Positions 30,225-38,950 of a stretch of 64,000 bases of DNA are shown here, in pieces; the first letter of the stretch is position 1; every line of letters starts with the position of its first letter. The position numbers and the translations under genes were made by a program. The stretch comes from JAMOQA01 sp964420365 (GTDB lineage Bacteria > Acidobacteriota > Polarisedimenticolia > J045), in the NCBI GenBank assembly GCA_964420365.1, contig CAYQTA010000005.1:62001-126000 (forward strand), given 5' to 3'. The notes beneath the pieces were generated by a model. The model was not told where the DNA came from. It ran no database searches and saw nothing but the letters and a program-made list of their open reading frames with translations.

Positions 30225-31313
30225 ATGTCGCTCTACATCGAGGTCATCGAGTGGCGCCAGGACGACGGGACGGAGATCGTCCACAGGTTCGAGCCGGGGG
30301 GCGAGATCAAGTGGGGCGCCCAGCTGACCGTCACCGAGAACCAGTGGGCGGTCTTCTTCCGGGACGGCAGGGCGCTCGACACCTTCGGCCCGGGTCGCTA
30401 CACCCTCGAGACGAAGAACATCCCGCTGCTCGTCGAGGCGCTGAAGATCCCGTTCGGCGGGAAGAGCCCGTTCCGGGCGGACGTGTACTTCGTGGCGCGG
30501 AAGACGTTCCCGGACCTGCGCTGGGGCACGAAGGACCCGGTGGTCTTCCGCGACCCGGAGTTCGACATGGTCCGCCTGCGGGCCCACGGAAAGTACGCGA
30601 TCCGCGTCGCCGACCCGCGGAAGATGGTCAACACGCTGGTCGGGACGATGGGGAGGTACACGACCGAGGACATCGAGGAGTACCTGCGCGGGATCATCGT
30701 CGCGCGGCTCAACGACGTCCTCGGCGAGGCGAGGATCCCGCTCCTCGACATGCCGAGCCAGTACGACGAGCTGGCCCTGATGCTGCGGGGCCGGGTCGAG
30801 GAGGACTTCGCGGGCCTCGGCCTGGCGGTCGACAACCTGGTGATCGGCGCGATCACGCCCCCCGAGGAGGTCGCCCGGGTCATCGACGAGCGCGCCGGGA
30901 TGGCGGCCGCCGGGATGCGGGGTTCGTACGTCGGCTTCAAGGCCGCCCGGGCGATGGGGGACGCGGCGAAGGGAGCCGGTGCCGGCGGCGGCGGCGCGGC
31001 CACCGAGGGGATGGGGCTCGGCGTCGGCGCGGGCCTCGGAATGGCGATCCCGGGGATGCTCCGGGACGCCCTCGGGGGTGCAGGGGGCGGTGGGGCCGCC
31101 GGGACCGCGACCGCGGGAGGCGGCCCCCGGGGGAGCGGCGGCCCGGCGACCGAGACCGGGGTCTACTGCGCCTCGTGCGGGGCACGGGTCCCGCCGGACA
31201 GCCGCTTCTGCCCGCAGTGCGGCAGGTCCCTCGCGGCGACGAAGTGCGCGAAGTGCGGCACGGTCCCGCCGCCCGGGGCGAAGTTCTGTCCCGGGTGCGG
31301 GAACCCGCTCTGA
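30225..31313 (+). CDS. SPFH domain protein with C-terminal double zinc ribbon
   Basis: 362 residues. Residues about 25-225 are an SPFH (stomatin/prohibitin/flotillin) domain of the virion-core/YdjI-type subgroup, with the start MSLYIEVIEWRQDDGTEIVH typical of that group. A Gly/Ala-rich hinge (about 245-305) follows, then two zinc ribbons, CASCGARVPPDSRFCPQCG and CAKCGTVPPPGAKFCPGCG. In Bacillus, YdjI recruits a membrane-protection complex; here no ydjG/ydjH-like gene was seen. GGAGG precedes ATG 30225. Confidence 0.85.
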   Translation: MSLYIEVIEWRQDDGTEIVHRFEPGGEIKWGAQLTVTENQWAVFFRDGRALDTFGPGRYTLETKNIPLLVEALKIPFGGKSPFRADVYFVARKTFPDLRWGTKDPVVFRDPEFDMVRLRAHGKYAIRVADPRKMVNTLVGTMGRYTTEDIEEYLRGIIVARLNDVLGEARIPLLDMPSQYDELALMLRGRVEEDFAGLGLAVDNLVIGAITPPEEVARVIDERAGMAAAGMRGSYVGFKAARAMGDAAKGAGAGGGGAATEGMGLGVGAGLGMAIPGMLRDALGGAGGGGAAGTATAGGGPRGSGGPATETGVYCASCGARVPPDSRFCPQCGRSLAATKCAKCGTVPPPGAKFCPGCGNPL

Positions 31314-31321
31314 TTCCCGGG

Positions 31322-31327
31322 TAGACT
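31322..31327 (+). promoter_or_regulatory. -10-like TAGACT eight bases before an ATG
   Basis: GGGTAGACTCCCGTCCC runs straight into the ATG at 31336, with no ribosome site. A transcript from this box would begin at or within a base or two of the start codon. Confidence 0.35.
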
Positions 31328-31335
31328 CCCGTCCC

Positions 31336-31584
31336 ATGGGAGGAGAGAGGAAGCACCGGAGCGCGGGCCGGCCCGCGCGGTGCCCGGCCTGCGGCTCCGA
31401 GCGGGTTGCCGAGATCGCGTGGGGAAATCCCGCCGGGATTCCCGATCTCGGGAAGCGGTTGCGGGAAGGGTCGCTGGTCCTCGGCGGGATCTGCGTGCGC
31501 GGCGAGGTCCCGGCCTGGCGGTGCAACGACTGCGGGGCCTCGATCTACCGGGAGGAGGGGCCCCCGGGGCCTCCCGGCCGCTGA
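31336..31584 (+). CDS. Small zinc-ribbon protein of unknown function
   Basis: 82 residues. A CPACGS ... CNDCGAS pair (about residues 18-21 and 65-68) forms a likely zinc ribbon around the segment EIAWGNPAGIPDL. This middle motif is distinctive, but I know no function. The leader has no ribosome site and a -10 box only eight bases upstream, so it may be leaderless. It lies 22 bases after the SPFH/zinc-ribbon gene and may be co-transcribed. Confidence 0.6.
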   Translation: MGGERKHRSAGRPARCPACGSERVAEIAWGNPAGIPDLGKRLREGSLVLGGICVRGEVPAWRCNDCGASIYREEGPPGPPGR

Positions 31585-31614
31585 GCCACGCTACCCCCGC
31601 CGCCGCGTTCGGGC

Positions 31615-31620
31615 TATGAT
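31615..31620 (+). promoter_or_regulatory. -10-like TATGAT ahead of guaB
   Basis: GGCTATGATCC, five of six matches to consensus, 73 bases before guaB. No convincing -35. Confidence 0.4.
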
Positions 31621-31692
31621 CCCCGGCAACCCGCGGGGCGACGCGCGCCGGCCGCTGCCGGCGGCACCCCGCGGGAGGCGAGGGTCTCCCAC

Positions 31693-33159
31693 ATGCTCGA
31701 CGACAAGGTTCCCCTTGGGCTGACGTTCGACGACGTCCTCCTGCAGCCGGCCTACTCGGAAGTGATGCCGAGCGAGGTCGACACCTCCACCCGGCTCACC
31801 CGGAATATCCGGCTGGAGATCCCCCTGGTCTCGGCCGCGATGGACACGGTGACCGAGGCGCGGCTCGCGATCGCCATCGCCCAGCAGGGCGGGATCGGGA
31901 TCATCCACCGGAACCTGTCCATCGAGCGGCAGGCCGAGGAGGTCGACAAGGTCAAGCGGTCGGAGTCCGGGATGATCGTCGACCCGATCACGATGACGGC
32001 CGACCGGACGGTGCGGGACGCCCTCGAGGTGATGGCCCGCTACCGGATCTCCGGGGTGCCGGTGGTCGACGACGACGGACGCCTGGTCGGGATCCTGACG
32101 AACCGCGACCTCCGGTTCTGCGACCGGCCCGACGCGCCGATCCGCGACTTCATGACCTCGGAGGACCTGGTGACGGTCCCCGAGGGGACCGACTTCGAGC
32201 GGGCCCAGGAGCTGCTCCATCGGCACCGGATCGAGAAGCTGCTGGTCGTCGACGACGACTACCGGCTCAAGGGACTGATCACCTTCAAGGACATCCAGAA
32301 GCGGATGGAGTACCCCCACGCCGCCAAGGACGGGCACGGGCGCCTGCGGGTGGGGGCCGCGGTCGGGACCGGGCCGGACACGATGGACCGGGTGGCCGCC
32401 CTCGTCGACGCGGGAGTCGACGTGATCGCCGTCGACACCGCCCACGGTCACTCGCGGCGGGTCCTCGACATGGTCGACCGGATCCGCGAGCGTTGGCCGG
32501 ACGTCGACATCATCGCCGGGAACGTCGGCACCGAGGATGGGGCCCGGGCACTCGTCGAGCGGGGGGTCGACGCCGTGAAGGTCGGGGTCGGGCCGGGCTC
32601 GATCTGTACCACCCGGGTGGTTTCCGGGGTCGGGGTTCCGCAGCTCACGGCGATCGTGTCCGCCGTCCGCGCCTGCCGGCCGCGGGGCATCCCCGTGATC
32701 GCCGACGGCGGGATCAAGTTCTCCGGCGACATCACCAAGGCCCTGGCCGCCGGGGCCGACTCGGTGATGATCGGGTCGCTCTTCGCCGGCACGGAGGAGT
32801 CTCCCGGGGAAACGGTCCTCTACCAGGGACGGACCTTCAAGGAGTACCGCGGGATGGGCTCGCTGGGAGCGATGGCGACGGGTTCGCGGGACCGGTACTT
32901 CCAGGACGACCAGCAGGACGCGAGCAAGCTGGTGCCCGAGGGGATCGAGGGGCGGGTTCCGTACAAGGGCCGGCTGCGGGACCTGGTCTTCCAGCTCGTG
33001 GGTGGCCTCAGGGCGGGCATGGGCTACTGCGGTGCCCACGACCTCGAGGAACTGCGCCGGAACGCGCGGTTCGTACGGATCACCGGGGCGGGACTCCGGG
33101 AGTCCCACGCCCACGACGTGATCATCACCCGGGAGGCGCCGAACTACCGCCTCGAGTAG
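31693..33159 (+). CDS. guaB: Inosine-5'-monophosphate dehydrogenase
   Basis: NAD-dependent oxidation of IMP to XMP, the committed step to GMP. 488 residues. FDDVLLQPAYSEV start, two CBS domains (about 95-205: MTADRTVRDALEVMARYRIS, VPEGTDFERAQELLHRHRI), IMP loop GVGPGSICTTRVV with catalytic Cys305, GGIKFSGDITKALAAGA, flap YRGMGSLGAM and the C-terminal GAHDLEEL. Convergent with tsaE, overlapping it by 35 bases. Confidence 0.98.
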   Translation: MLDDKVPLGLTFDDVLLQPAYSEVMPSEVDTSTRLTRNIRLEIPLVSAAMDTVTEARLAIAIAQQGGIGIIHRNLSIERQAEEVDKVKRSESGMIVDPITMTADRTVRDALEVMARYRISGVPVVDDDGRLVGILTNRDLRFCDRPDAPIRDFMTSEDLVTVPEGTDFERAQELLHRHRIEKLLVVDDDYRLKGLITFKDIQKRMEYPHAAKDGHGRLRVGAAVGTGPDTMDRVAALVDAGVDVIAVDTAHGHSRRVLDMVDRIRERWPDVDIIAGNVGTEDGARALVERGVDAVKVGVGPGSICTTRVVSGVGVPQLTAIVSAVRACRPRGIPVIADGGIKFSGDITKALAAGADSVMIGSLFAGTEESPGETVLYQGRTFKEYRGMGSLGAMATGSRDRYFQDDQQDASKLVPEGIEGRVPYKGRLRDLVFQLVGGLRAGMGYCGAHDLEELRRNARFVRITGAGLRESHAHDVIITREAPNYRLE

Positions 33160-33598
33160 GGGGCGGCGGGATCACCGTGATCGCGCGCGTCCCGGGTTCT
33201 CCCGGCGGCGCTGCCAGCAGCACCCGGATGGCGACCTCCCGGAGGAAGGGGGGGAGCTTCTCGCCCCACTCGACGGCGACGACCCATCCCTCGGCGAGGG
33301 CCTCCTCGATTCCCAGGTCGTCGATACCGGCACCCCCCGGCAGCCGGTAGAGGTCGACGTGCAGGAGGGGAACCCTCCCTCCGGGATGTTCGACGGCCAG
33401 CACGAACGACGGGGAGACGACCCGCGCCGGGTCGTGGCCGAGACCGGCGGCGAGCCCCCGGACGAACACCGTCTTGCCCGCACCGAGGTCTCCCTCGAGG
33501 GAGAGGAGTTCCCCGCCGGCGAGCCGTTCCCCGAGGGCGCGGCCCGCCGCCCGGGTCGACCCCTCGTCCCGGGCGATCTCCGGGCGGGGGGCGGTCAA
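33125..33598 (-). CDS. tsaE: tRNA threonylcarbamoyladenosine biosynthesis ATPase TsaE
   Basis: ATPase helping TsaB/TsaD make t6A37 on ANN-decoding tRNAs. 157 residues. STRAAGRALGERL, Walker A LEGDLGAGKTVFVRGLA, SPSFVLAVEH, LLHVDLYRL, and the C-terminal VAVEWGEKL are all family motifs. The TTG start at 33598 overlaps the nnrD stop as TTGA, matching the coupled pair seen in many bacteria. The last 12 residues are Pro/Gly rich and overlap the guaB end. Confidence 0.94.
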   Translation of the reverse strand: MTAPRPEIARDEGSTRAAGRALGERLAGGELLSLEGDLGAGKTVFVRGLAAGLGHDPARVVSPSFVLAVEHPGGRVPLLHVDLYRLPGGAGIDDLGIEEALAEGWVVAVEWGEKLPPFLREVAIRVLLAAPPGEPGTRAITVIPPPPTRGGSSAPPG

Positions 33599-35181
33599 TC
33601 CTCGTCCTCCTCCCCGGGCTCCTCGCCGGCCAGGTTCCGGAAGGCGTCGGCGAGGTGCTCGAGGACCGCGCCGGCGGTCAGGGAGGGCTCGCTCTCCAGC
33701 CGGTCGACGGCGATGTCCGCGGCGAGCCCGTGGACGTAGACGCCGAGGATCGCCGCCTCGAGCGGCTCGAGCCCCTGGGCGATCAGCCCGGCGATCAACC
33801 CGGTGAGGACGTCGCCCATCCCGCCACAGGCCATCCCCGGGTTGCCCGTCGGGTTGACGTAGGCCTGGCCGTCGGGAGCGGCGATCACCGTCCGGTACCC
33901 CTTGAGGACGCAGACCGCGTTCGCCTCGGCGGCGATCCGGCGGGCCCAGCCGAGCCGGTCCCCCTGGATCTCCGCGGGGGTGACGCCGTGGAGACGAGCC
34001 GCTTCCCCCGGGTGGGGCGTGAGGACGAGGGGCGCCTTTCGCGCGGCGAGGGACGCGCGGGATCGCCCGGCGAAGGCGTTGACGCCGTCGGCATCGAGGA
34101 CGACGGGTACCGGCGAGCGCCGCACCAGCTCGCGGATTTCCGCCGCCACGCCGGGACGCGTCCCGAGGCCCGGACCGATGGCGATGACGCTGCGCTCGGC
34201 CGCGAGCTCGAGTGCCCGCTTCGCCGCGCCCTTTCCGAGGAAACCTTCCCGCGTGGCCGGCAACGGCTCGGTCATCAGCTCGGGGGCGAAGCCGGCGACC
34301 TCGGGGCGGACTGCCGCGGGGCTCGCCACCGTCGAGAGTCCCGCCCCGGCGCGGAGGGCGCCCCACCCCGCGAGGGCGGCGGCCCCCGCCTTGCCGGTGC
34401 TGCCGGCGACGACGAGCACGTGGCCGAAGCGGCCCTTGTGGTCCCCCGGTTCCCGCTCCGGCAGCAGCAGGGAGACGTCCTCGGCGGTCACCCAGTGAAG
34501 GTCGGTCCCCGCCTGCCAGACCGCCCGCGGCGGGATCCCGATGTCGACGACGACCACCTCCCCGCAGAGATCCTCGGCCGGGGGCAGGAGCTGGGCCGGC
34601 TTCGGCCGGGCGAAGGTGACCGTCAGGTCCGCGGCGATCGCCGGGCCGGGGATCTCGTGGGTGCTCGCCTGGAGTCCCGAGGGGATGTCCACCGCGGCGA
34701 CGATCGCCCCGGAGGAGTTGACGTCCTCGACGACCCGGGCCGGCAGGCCCCCGAGAGGACGGGAAAGGCCTGTCCCGAACATCGCGTCGACGACCAGCAC
34801 GCCGGGATGGAGGACCGGTCCCCGGCGTTCCCATGCCCGCTCGTCGCGGATCGGCACGACCTGGCCACCCATTCCCAGCCAGGCGCGTGCCATCGTCCCG
34901 GCATCACCGCGGAGCTTCCCGGGGGAGGCGCCGACCAGGTAGACGACGACCGGGGCCCCGCAGCGGGCGAGGTGCCGGGCGCAGACGAAGCCGTCGCCCC
35001 CGTTGTTGCCGGGGCCGGCGAGCACGACGACGTGCCGGGCCGTCGCGTCCGGGACGACGTCGAGGATCGTCTCCGCGACCAGGCGGCCGGCGTTCTCCAT
35101 CAGGACGAGGCCGGGGATCTTCATCTCCTCGATGGCGATCCGGTCCGCCTCGCGCATCCTGGCGGTGTCGAGCACTTCCAT
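33595..35181 (-). CDS. nnrD: Bifunctional NAD(P)HX epimerase/dehydratase
   Basis: Repairs hydrated NAD(P)H: the N-terminal NnrE domain (1-215) epimerises NADHX, and the C-terminal NnrD domain (220-528) dehydrates it with ADP/ATP. AGPGNNGGDGFVCARHL (55-71) and PSGLQAS mark NnrE; GSTGKAGAAALAG, IGPGLGT, LTPHPGEAARL and GNPGMACGGMGDVLTG mark NnrD. ATG 35181 is preferred over GTG 35187, because GGAGG is eight bases from the ATG but only two from the GTG. tsaE follows by a 4-base overlap. Confidence 0.96.
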   Translation of the reverse strand: MEVLDTARMREADRIAIEEMKIPGLVLMENAGRLVAETILDVVPDATARHVVVLAGPGNNGGDGFVCARHLARCGAPVVVYLVGASPGKLRGDAGTMARAWLGMGGQVVPIRDERAWERRGPVLHPGVLVVDAMFGTGLSRPLGGLPARVVEDVNSSGAIVAAVDIPSGLQASTHEIPGPAIAADLTVTFARPKPAQLLPPAEDLCGEVVVVDIGIPPRAVWQAGTDLHWVTAEDVSLLLPEREPGDHKGRFGHVLVVAGSTGKAGAAALAGWGALRAGAGLSTVASPAAVRPEVAGFAPELMTEPLPATREGFLGKGAAKRALELAAERSVIAIGPGLGTRPGVAAEIRELVRRSPVPVVLDADGVNAFAGRSRASLAARKAPLVLTPHPGEAARLHGVTPAEIQGDRLGWARRIAAEANAVCVLKGYRTVIAAPDGQAYVNPTGNPGMACGGMGDVLTGLIAGLIAQGLEPLEAAILGVYVHGLAADIAVDRLESEPSLTAGAVLEHLADAFRNLAGEEPGEEDED

Positions 35182-35290
35182 CGTCACGTCCTCCGGTTGT
35201 CCGGTGGGGGAAGGAATGAGGAGTCTGCCACGTTTTCGGACGACGGGCGGGTGCGGGGGGGAGCGCGATCGGACCCGGCGGAGGAAAAGC

Positions 35291-35320
35291 GGCGGGCGGG
35301 GCCGAGCGGCCCCGCCCGCC
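35291..35320 (-). terminator. Very strong 13-base-pair GC hairpin with T-run on the minus strand
   Basis: GGCGGGCGGGGCC-GAGC-GGCCCCGCCCGCC, perfect. GCTTTTCC follows on the minus strand, so it reads as an intrinsic terminator pointing left, yet no minus-strand gene ends there and nnrD begins 110 bases beyond. It may insulate nnrD from antisense readthrough or act as a leader attenuator. Confidence 0.55.
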
Positions 35321-35430
35321 GGGGTCAGGTCAAGGACGTTCGTGCCCCCCGTGGCGTACTATCCTTGAGCACGTGACCCGTTCGTTGCCGAAGATTTACC
35401 TCGAACCGCCCCCGGGGCCAAGGAAAATGA

Positions 35431-36837
35431 ATGACCGATCTTCGGAAAAGTGAGGCCGGGAATTCTCGCGAGGCCCCGCGGGAGGAGCCGCGTCCGCGCC
35501 CGGTCCCCGGGGCGGAGGTCGAGCTGGCGATCGACGACCTCGGGGGCGAGGGCGAGGGGGTCGGCCGGGCGCACGGATTCGTGGTCTTCGTGCCCGGGGG
35601 CGTGCCCGGCGACCGGGTCCGCGCCCGGGTCGAGCGGGTCCACCGGCGATTCGCCCGGGCCGAGCTCCTCCGGGTCCTCGAGGCTTCCCCGGATCGCCGG
35701 CAGCCATCCTGCCCCCACCAGCCGGCCTGCGGGGGCTGTCCCCTGATGGTCCTCCCCGAGGAGGTGGCGCTGCGCCGGAAGATTCGGCACCTCGAGGAGA
35801 CCCTGCGGCGGATCGGACGGCTCGCGCTCTCCACCCGGGAGGTGGTTCCGTCCCCCCGTGCGCTCCGGTACCGGGGGCGGGTGCGCCTCGCGGTCGGCCC
35901 CCCCGGGGTGCCGGAGCTCGGGTACCGGCCCCCCGGTGATCCCCGGGGCCTCGTCCCGGTGACCGACTGCCTGGTCGCGCCCGCGGGAGCGGTTCCCCTG
36001 GCATCGCGGTTCCTCGCCGAGCTGGCCCGGGGAGGTGGCGGCGGGCCGAACGACTGGCCCTCGGAACTCGAGGTGCGGGCATCGTTCGCGGAAGACCGGT
36101 TCCTGCTGGTGGTCCACGGGCCGCGCCGCCCCGGGCGCCGGCTGAGGGGGGTCGCGGAGGGCGTGCTGCTCGACGAGAACCGCCTCGCCGGGGTCGTGCT
36201 CGTCGCCGGCGGGCGCGGCCGCCCGGAGCCGGCCGTCCTCGCCGGTCGCGGCCGGCTCGAGGAGGAGATTGCCGGGCTGCGGGTCCCGCTGGGACCGACG
36301 TCGTTTCTCCAGGTGAATCCCGCCGCCGCGGAGTCGCTCTACCGCCTGGCCCGGGAGCGCCTGCACCTGGACGGGGAGCCGCGGGCGCCCCTTCTCGATC
36401 TCTACTGCGGGGCCGGGCTGGGGGGCCTGCTCGGCACCCCGCCGGGCACGGCGGTCACGGGCGTCGAGAGGTCGGCCGAGGCGGTGGCCGCGGCCCGGGG
36501 GCTCGCGGCCCGGGCGGGAAGGGAGGGCTGCCGCTTTCTCGCTGCTCCCGTCGAGGAGGTGGTGACGGGTCTCGCCGCGGAGGGAACCCGCTTCCCGCGG
36601 GTGCTGCTCAATCCGCCCCGCGCGGGGGCCGGCCGGGACGTGCTGGAAGCGATGGCGGCGCTCCAGCCGCGGAGGATCGTGCTGGTGTCCTGCCATCCCG
36701 CGACCCTGGCCCGGGACGCGGCGATCCTGGCCGGGCTGGGATACGCGCCGCGGGACCTGGCGGCGGTCGACATGTTTCCCCAGACGGCGCACCTCGAGGC
36801 GGTCCTCCGGTTCGACCGGGAGGGGGAGAGGCCGTGA
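35431..36837 (+). CDS. TrmA/RlmD-family RNA (uracil-C5)-methyltransferase
   Basis: SAM-dependent methylation of a uracil in rRNA (RlmD/RlmCD type) or tRNA. 468 residues. TRAM RNA-binding domain about 26-85; Fe-S Cys at 94, 100, 103 (CPHQPACGGC) and in VTDCLVAP; SAM motif LDLYCGAGLGG; LLNPPRAGAGRDV; nucleophile VLVSCHPATLARD. AAGGAAAA precedes ATG 35431. Which uridine is modified cannot be told. Its stop overlaps the following GTG start. Confidence 0.88.
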   Translation: MTDLRKSEAGNSREAPREEPRPRPVPGAEVELAIDDLGGEGEGVGRAHGFVVFVPGGVPGDRVRARVERVHRRFARAELLRVLEASPDRRQPSCPHQPACGGCPLMVLPEEVALRRKIRHLEETLRRIGRLALSTREVVPSPRALRYRGRVRLAVGPPGVPELGYRPPGDPRGLVPVTDCLVAPAGAVPLASRFLAELARGGGGGPNDWPSELEVRASFAEDRFLLVVHGPRRPGRRLRGVAEGVLLDENRLAGVVLVAGGRGRPEPAVLAGRGRLEEEIAGLRVPLGPTSFLQVNPAAAESLYRLARERLHLDGEPRAPLLDLYCGAGLGGLLGTPPGTAVTGVERSAEAVAAARGLAARAGREGCRFLAAPVEEVVTGLAAEGTRFPRVLLNPPRAGAGRDVLEAMAALQPRRIVLVSCHPATLARDAAILAGLGYAPRDLAAVDMFPQTAHLEAVLRFDREGERP

Positions 36838-38426
36838 GGGACCTTGCACGGGTCCTCGCGATGACCCTCGCCGTGGCGGTCGGCCCGGGGATGCCGGTCG
36901 GGGTCACCGCGGGGCCGGTGCCGCCGGCCTGTCCGGCGGCGGACGTCGACCGGCTCGGGCGCTCCTCGATGGAACTGCTCGACATCGCGGCGACCACGGC
37001 GGCTTCGCCGGATCCCGGGTGCCGCAGGCTCGGCCGGGCGGTGGCCGACCTGGTCCTCGCGCGGGGGGAAGCGGCCGCGGGTGCCTGGGAACGGCTCGCC
37101 GCCGAGGCCGGGGAAGGTCCGCCCGCGCTCCGGGCCGTCGCCGCCGCGCTGGCGTTTCGCGCGGGGCATCCGAGGGAGGCCCACCGGCTCGCGGCGGGCG
37201 TTCTGCGCGCCCGGCCACGCTCGGCCCTCGCCTGGGAGGTCCTCGGCCGGGTGCTCGCCGCCCGGTTCCTCGAGGAGGCGGCGCGGGAGGCGTTCCGGAG
37301 GGTCCTCGTGATCGACCCGGGGGATCCCGGGGCCCTGCGAGGGCTCGCGCTGCTCGAGGACGACCGGGAAGCGAAGGCCCGGCTGCTCGAGCGGTACCTG
37401 GCGGTCGCGGGAGACCGGGGAGAGCCGTGGGACCGGTCCCGGGCCGCCCGGGAGCACCTCGCGCTGCTCGCGGCCCTCGGGGACCGGCCGGTCTTCGTGC
37501 TCGAGCGGGCCGACCTTCCCGGGACGATCCCCCTGCGGCCGGTCCCGGGCCGCCCGGGCTTTCCCCGGGGCTTCGTCCTCGAGGCCGAGCTCGGCGGGCG
37601 CCGCCCGGAACCGCTGCTGCTCGACACCGGCGCCTCGGGCGTGCACCTCGCCGCCCGGGCGGCGCGGCGGGCGGGGTTCCAGCCGCTCGCCGCGGGTACG
37701 CTGGTCGGCGGGGGCGGGAACGCGCGCCACCGGGTGCGCCGGGGGATCGTCCCGGTTCTCGGGCTCGGGCCGGTCGTCTACCGCGATCCGCTGGTCGCGG
37801 CGGCGCCCGGAAGCCTCGAACGACGGGGAGCCTGGCGGGGGATCCTCGGGGCCGACGTGCTCGGGGGCCTCCGGCTCCTGTTCCGGCCGCGGCGCCCCGC
37901 GATCGATCTCCTCCCGGCCGACGCGGCCGCGGGGGACGATCCGCTCGTTGTCGACCCGTGGGACCTGCCGGCCGGCGAGCTCCCCGTGCTGCGCGTCGAG
38001 GGGCAGCTCCTCGTGCCGCTCCGCTACGGGGTGGGCCGGGACCGGCGGGAGGGACTGTTCGTCCTCGACACCGGCGCTTCCCGCACGATCCTGGCCGCGG
38101 GTGCCGCGGAAGGGCTCCCCGGGGTTCGGCCGGGGAGCGGCCTGCGCCGGATCCGGGCGTACGGTGGGACGGTCGCCCCGGTCGGCCGGGTGCCGGTCCT
38201 CTGGATCGGGGCGCCGGATCCCGGGCGTCCGCGTGCGCTTCGTGCGGGGGTCGAGCTGCGCGATCTCCCGGTGATCGACCCCGGCCCGCGGGCCTGGCTC
38301 TCGGGCACCCGCGTTACCGGCTGGCTCGGTCTCGACGTGCTCGCGCGCGGGCCGTTCGAGCTCGACCTCGCCCGGGGTACCTTCCGCTTCCCCGCCCGCG
38401 CGCGGTGCCGGAGGGGACGGCGCTGA
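36834..38426 (+). CDS. Exported TPR protein with two retropepsin-like aspartyl protease domains
   Basis: 530 residues. Hydrophobic N-terminus with likely signal cleavage near VTAG; TPR-like helices about 60-220; then two clan-AA aspartic protease half-units, with catalytic LLLDTGASGVHL (D264) and FVLDTGASRTIL (D412). Each is followed by a beta-rich unit with a hydrophobic-Gly motif (GILGADVLGG and GWLGLDVL). Two half-sites in one chain could form an internal dimer, as in pepsin, though the units look like tandem retropepsins. GTG start overlaps the methyltransferase stop. Confidence 0.75.
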   Translation: MRDLARVLAMTLAVAVGPGMPVGVTAGPVPPACPAADVDRLGRSSMELLDIAATTAASPDPGCRRLGRAVADLVLARGEAAAGAWERLAAEAGEGPPALRAVAAALAFRAGHPREAHRLAAGVLRARPRSALAWEVLGRVLAARFLEEAAREAFRRVLVIDPGDPGALRGLALLEDDREAKARLLERYLAVAGDRGEPWDRSRAAREHLALLAALGDRPVFVLERADLPGTIPLRPVPGRPGFPRGFVLEAELGGRRPEPLLLDTGASGVHLAARAARRAGFQPLAAGTLVGGGGNARHRVRRGIVPVLGLGPVVYRDPLVAAAPGSLERRGAWRGILGADVLGGLRLLFRPRRPAIDLLPADAAAGDDPLVVDPWDLPAGELPVLRVEGQLLVPLRYGVGRDRREGLFVLDTGASRTILAAGAAEGLPGVRPGSGLRRIRAYGGTVAPVGRVPVLWIGAPDPGRPRALRAGVELRDLPVIDPGPRAWLSGTRVTGWLGLDVLARGPFELDLARGTFRFPARARCRRGRR

Positions 38427-38427
38427 C

Positions 38428-38712
38428 TCAGGCGTCCGCCCGTGGGACCATCCCCGGCGGGTTCCCCGACTTCCGTTCCCAGCGGGAGAGGTTCTCCCGG
38501 AGGGTGTCGAGGAAGGCCCGCAGGTGCCCCGGGGTCGTGATCACCCGGGCGACGATCTGGGGGCCCGGCGGCAGGTCGGCGACGAAGTCCAGGATGAACT
38601 CGTCCCTGCTGTGGGCGACGATCAGCTTGTTGGCGTAGACGCCCCGGTGGATCTCGTCGTTGATCTTGATGTCGATCCGCTGGAGCGGCGGCTTCTTCCC
38701 TTCGTCGGCCAT
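38428..38712 (-). CDS. DUF3467 protein
   Basis: 94 residues, a small conserved family of unknown function. IDIKINDEIHRGVYANKLIV, HSRDEFILDFV, ARVITTPGHLRAFLDTLREN are the family pattern. GGAGG lies seven bases before ATG 38712, and a TATGCT box lies 29 bases upstream. It stands alone, tail-to-tail with the protease gene (one base between stops). Confidence 0.85.
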   Translation of the reverse strand: MADEGKKPPLQRIDIKINDEIHRGVYANKLIVAHSRDEFILDFVADLPPGPQIVARVITTPGHLRAFLDTLRENLSRWERKSGNPPGMVPRADA

Positions 38713-38740
38713 CCCGGGTCCTCCCGTCTCGGTGGGGTCC

Positions 38741-38746
38741 AGCATA
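38741..38746 (-). promoter_or_regulatory. -10-like TATGCT ahead of the DUF3467 gene
   Basis: On the minus strand GGTATGCTGG, 28 bases before the ATG, with the ribosome site between. The rest of the 238-base divergent gap (38713-38950) shows nothing I can name. Confidence 0.4.
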
Positions 38747-38950
38747 CCCGTTCCCGCGGCCCGCGGGAGCGGGGGGCCGCCGGGGATCCGGTTTGCCGGC
38801 GCGGGAGGACCGGCGTACTGGTTTGTCCGGGCCCGTCCGGGTCCGACGGGGGTTGCGTGCCCGGGGGAGGGGGCGCGGGACTCCCGGTCAGGACGGATCG
38901 TCTCGCCGCGGAGGCGCGACCTCCCCCGCGCGCCGCAAGGGGGAACCACC

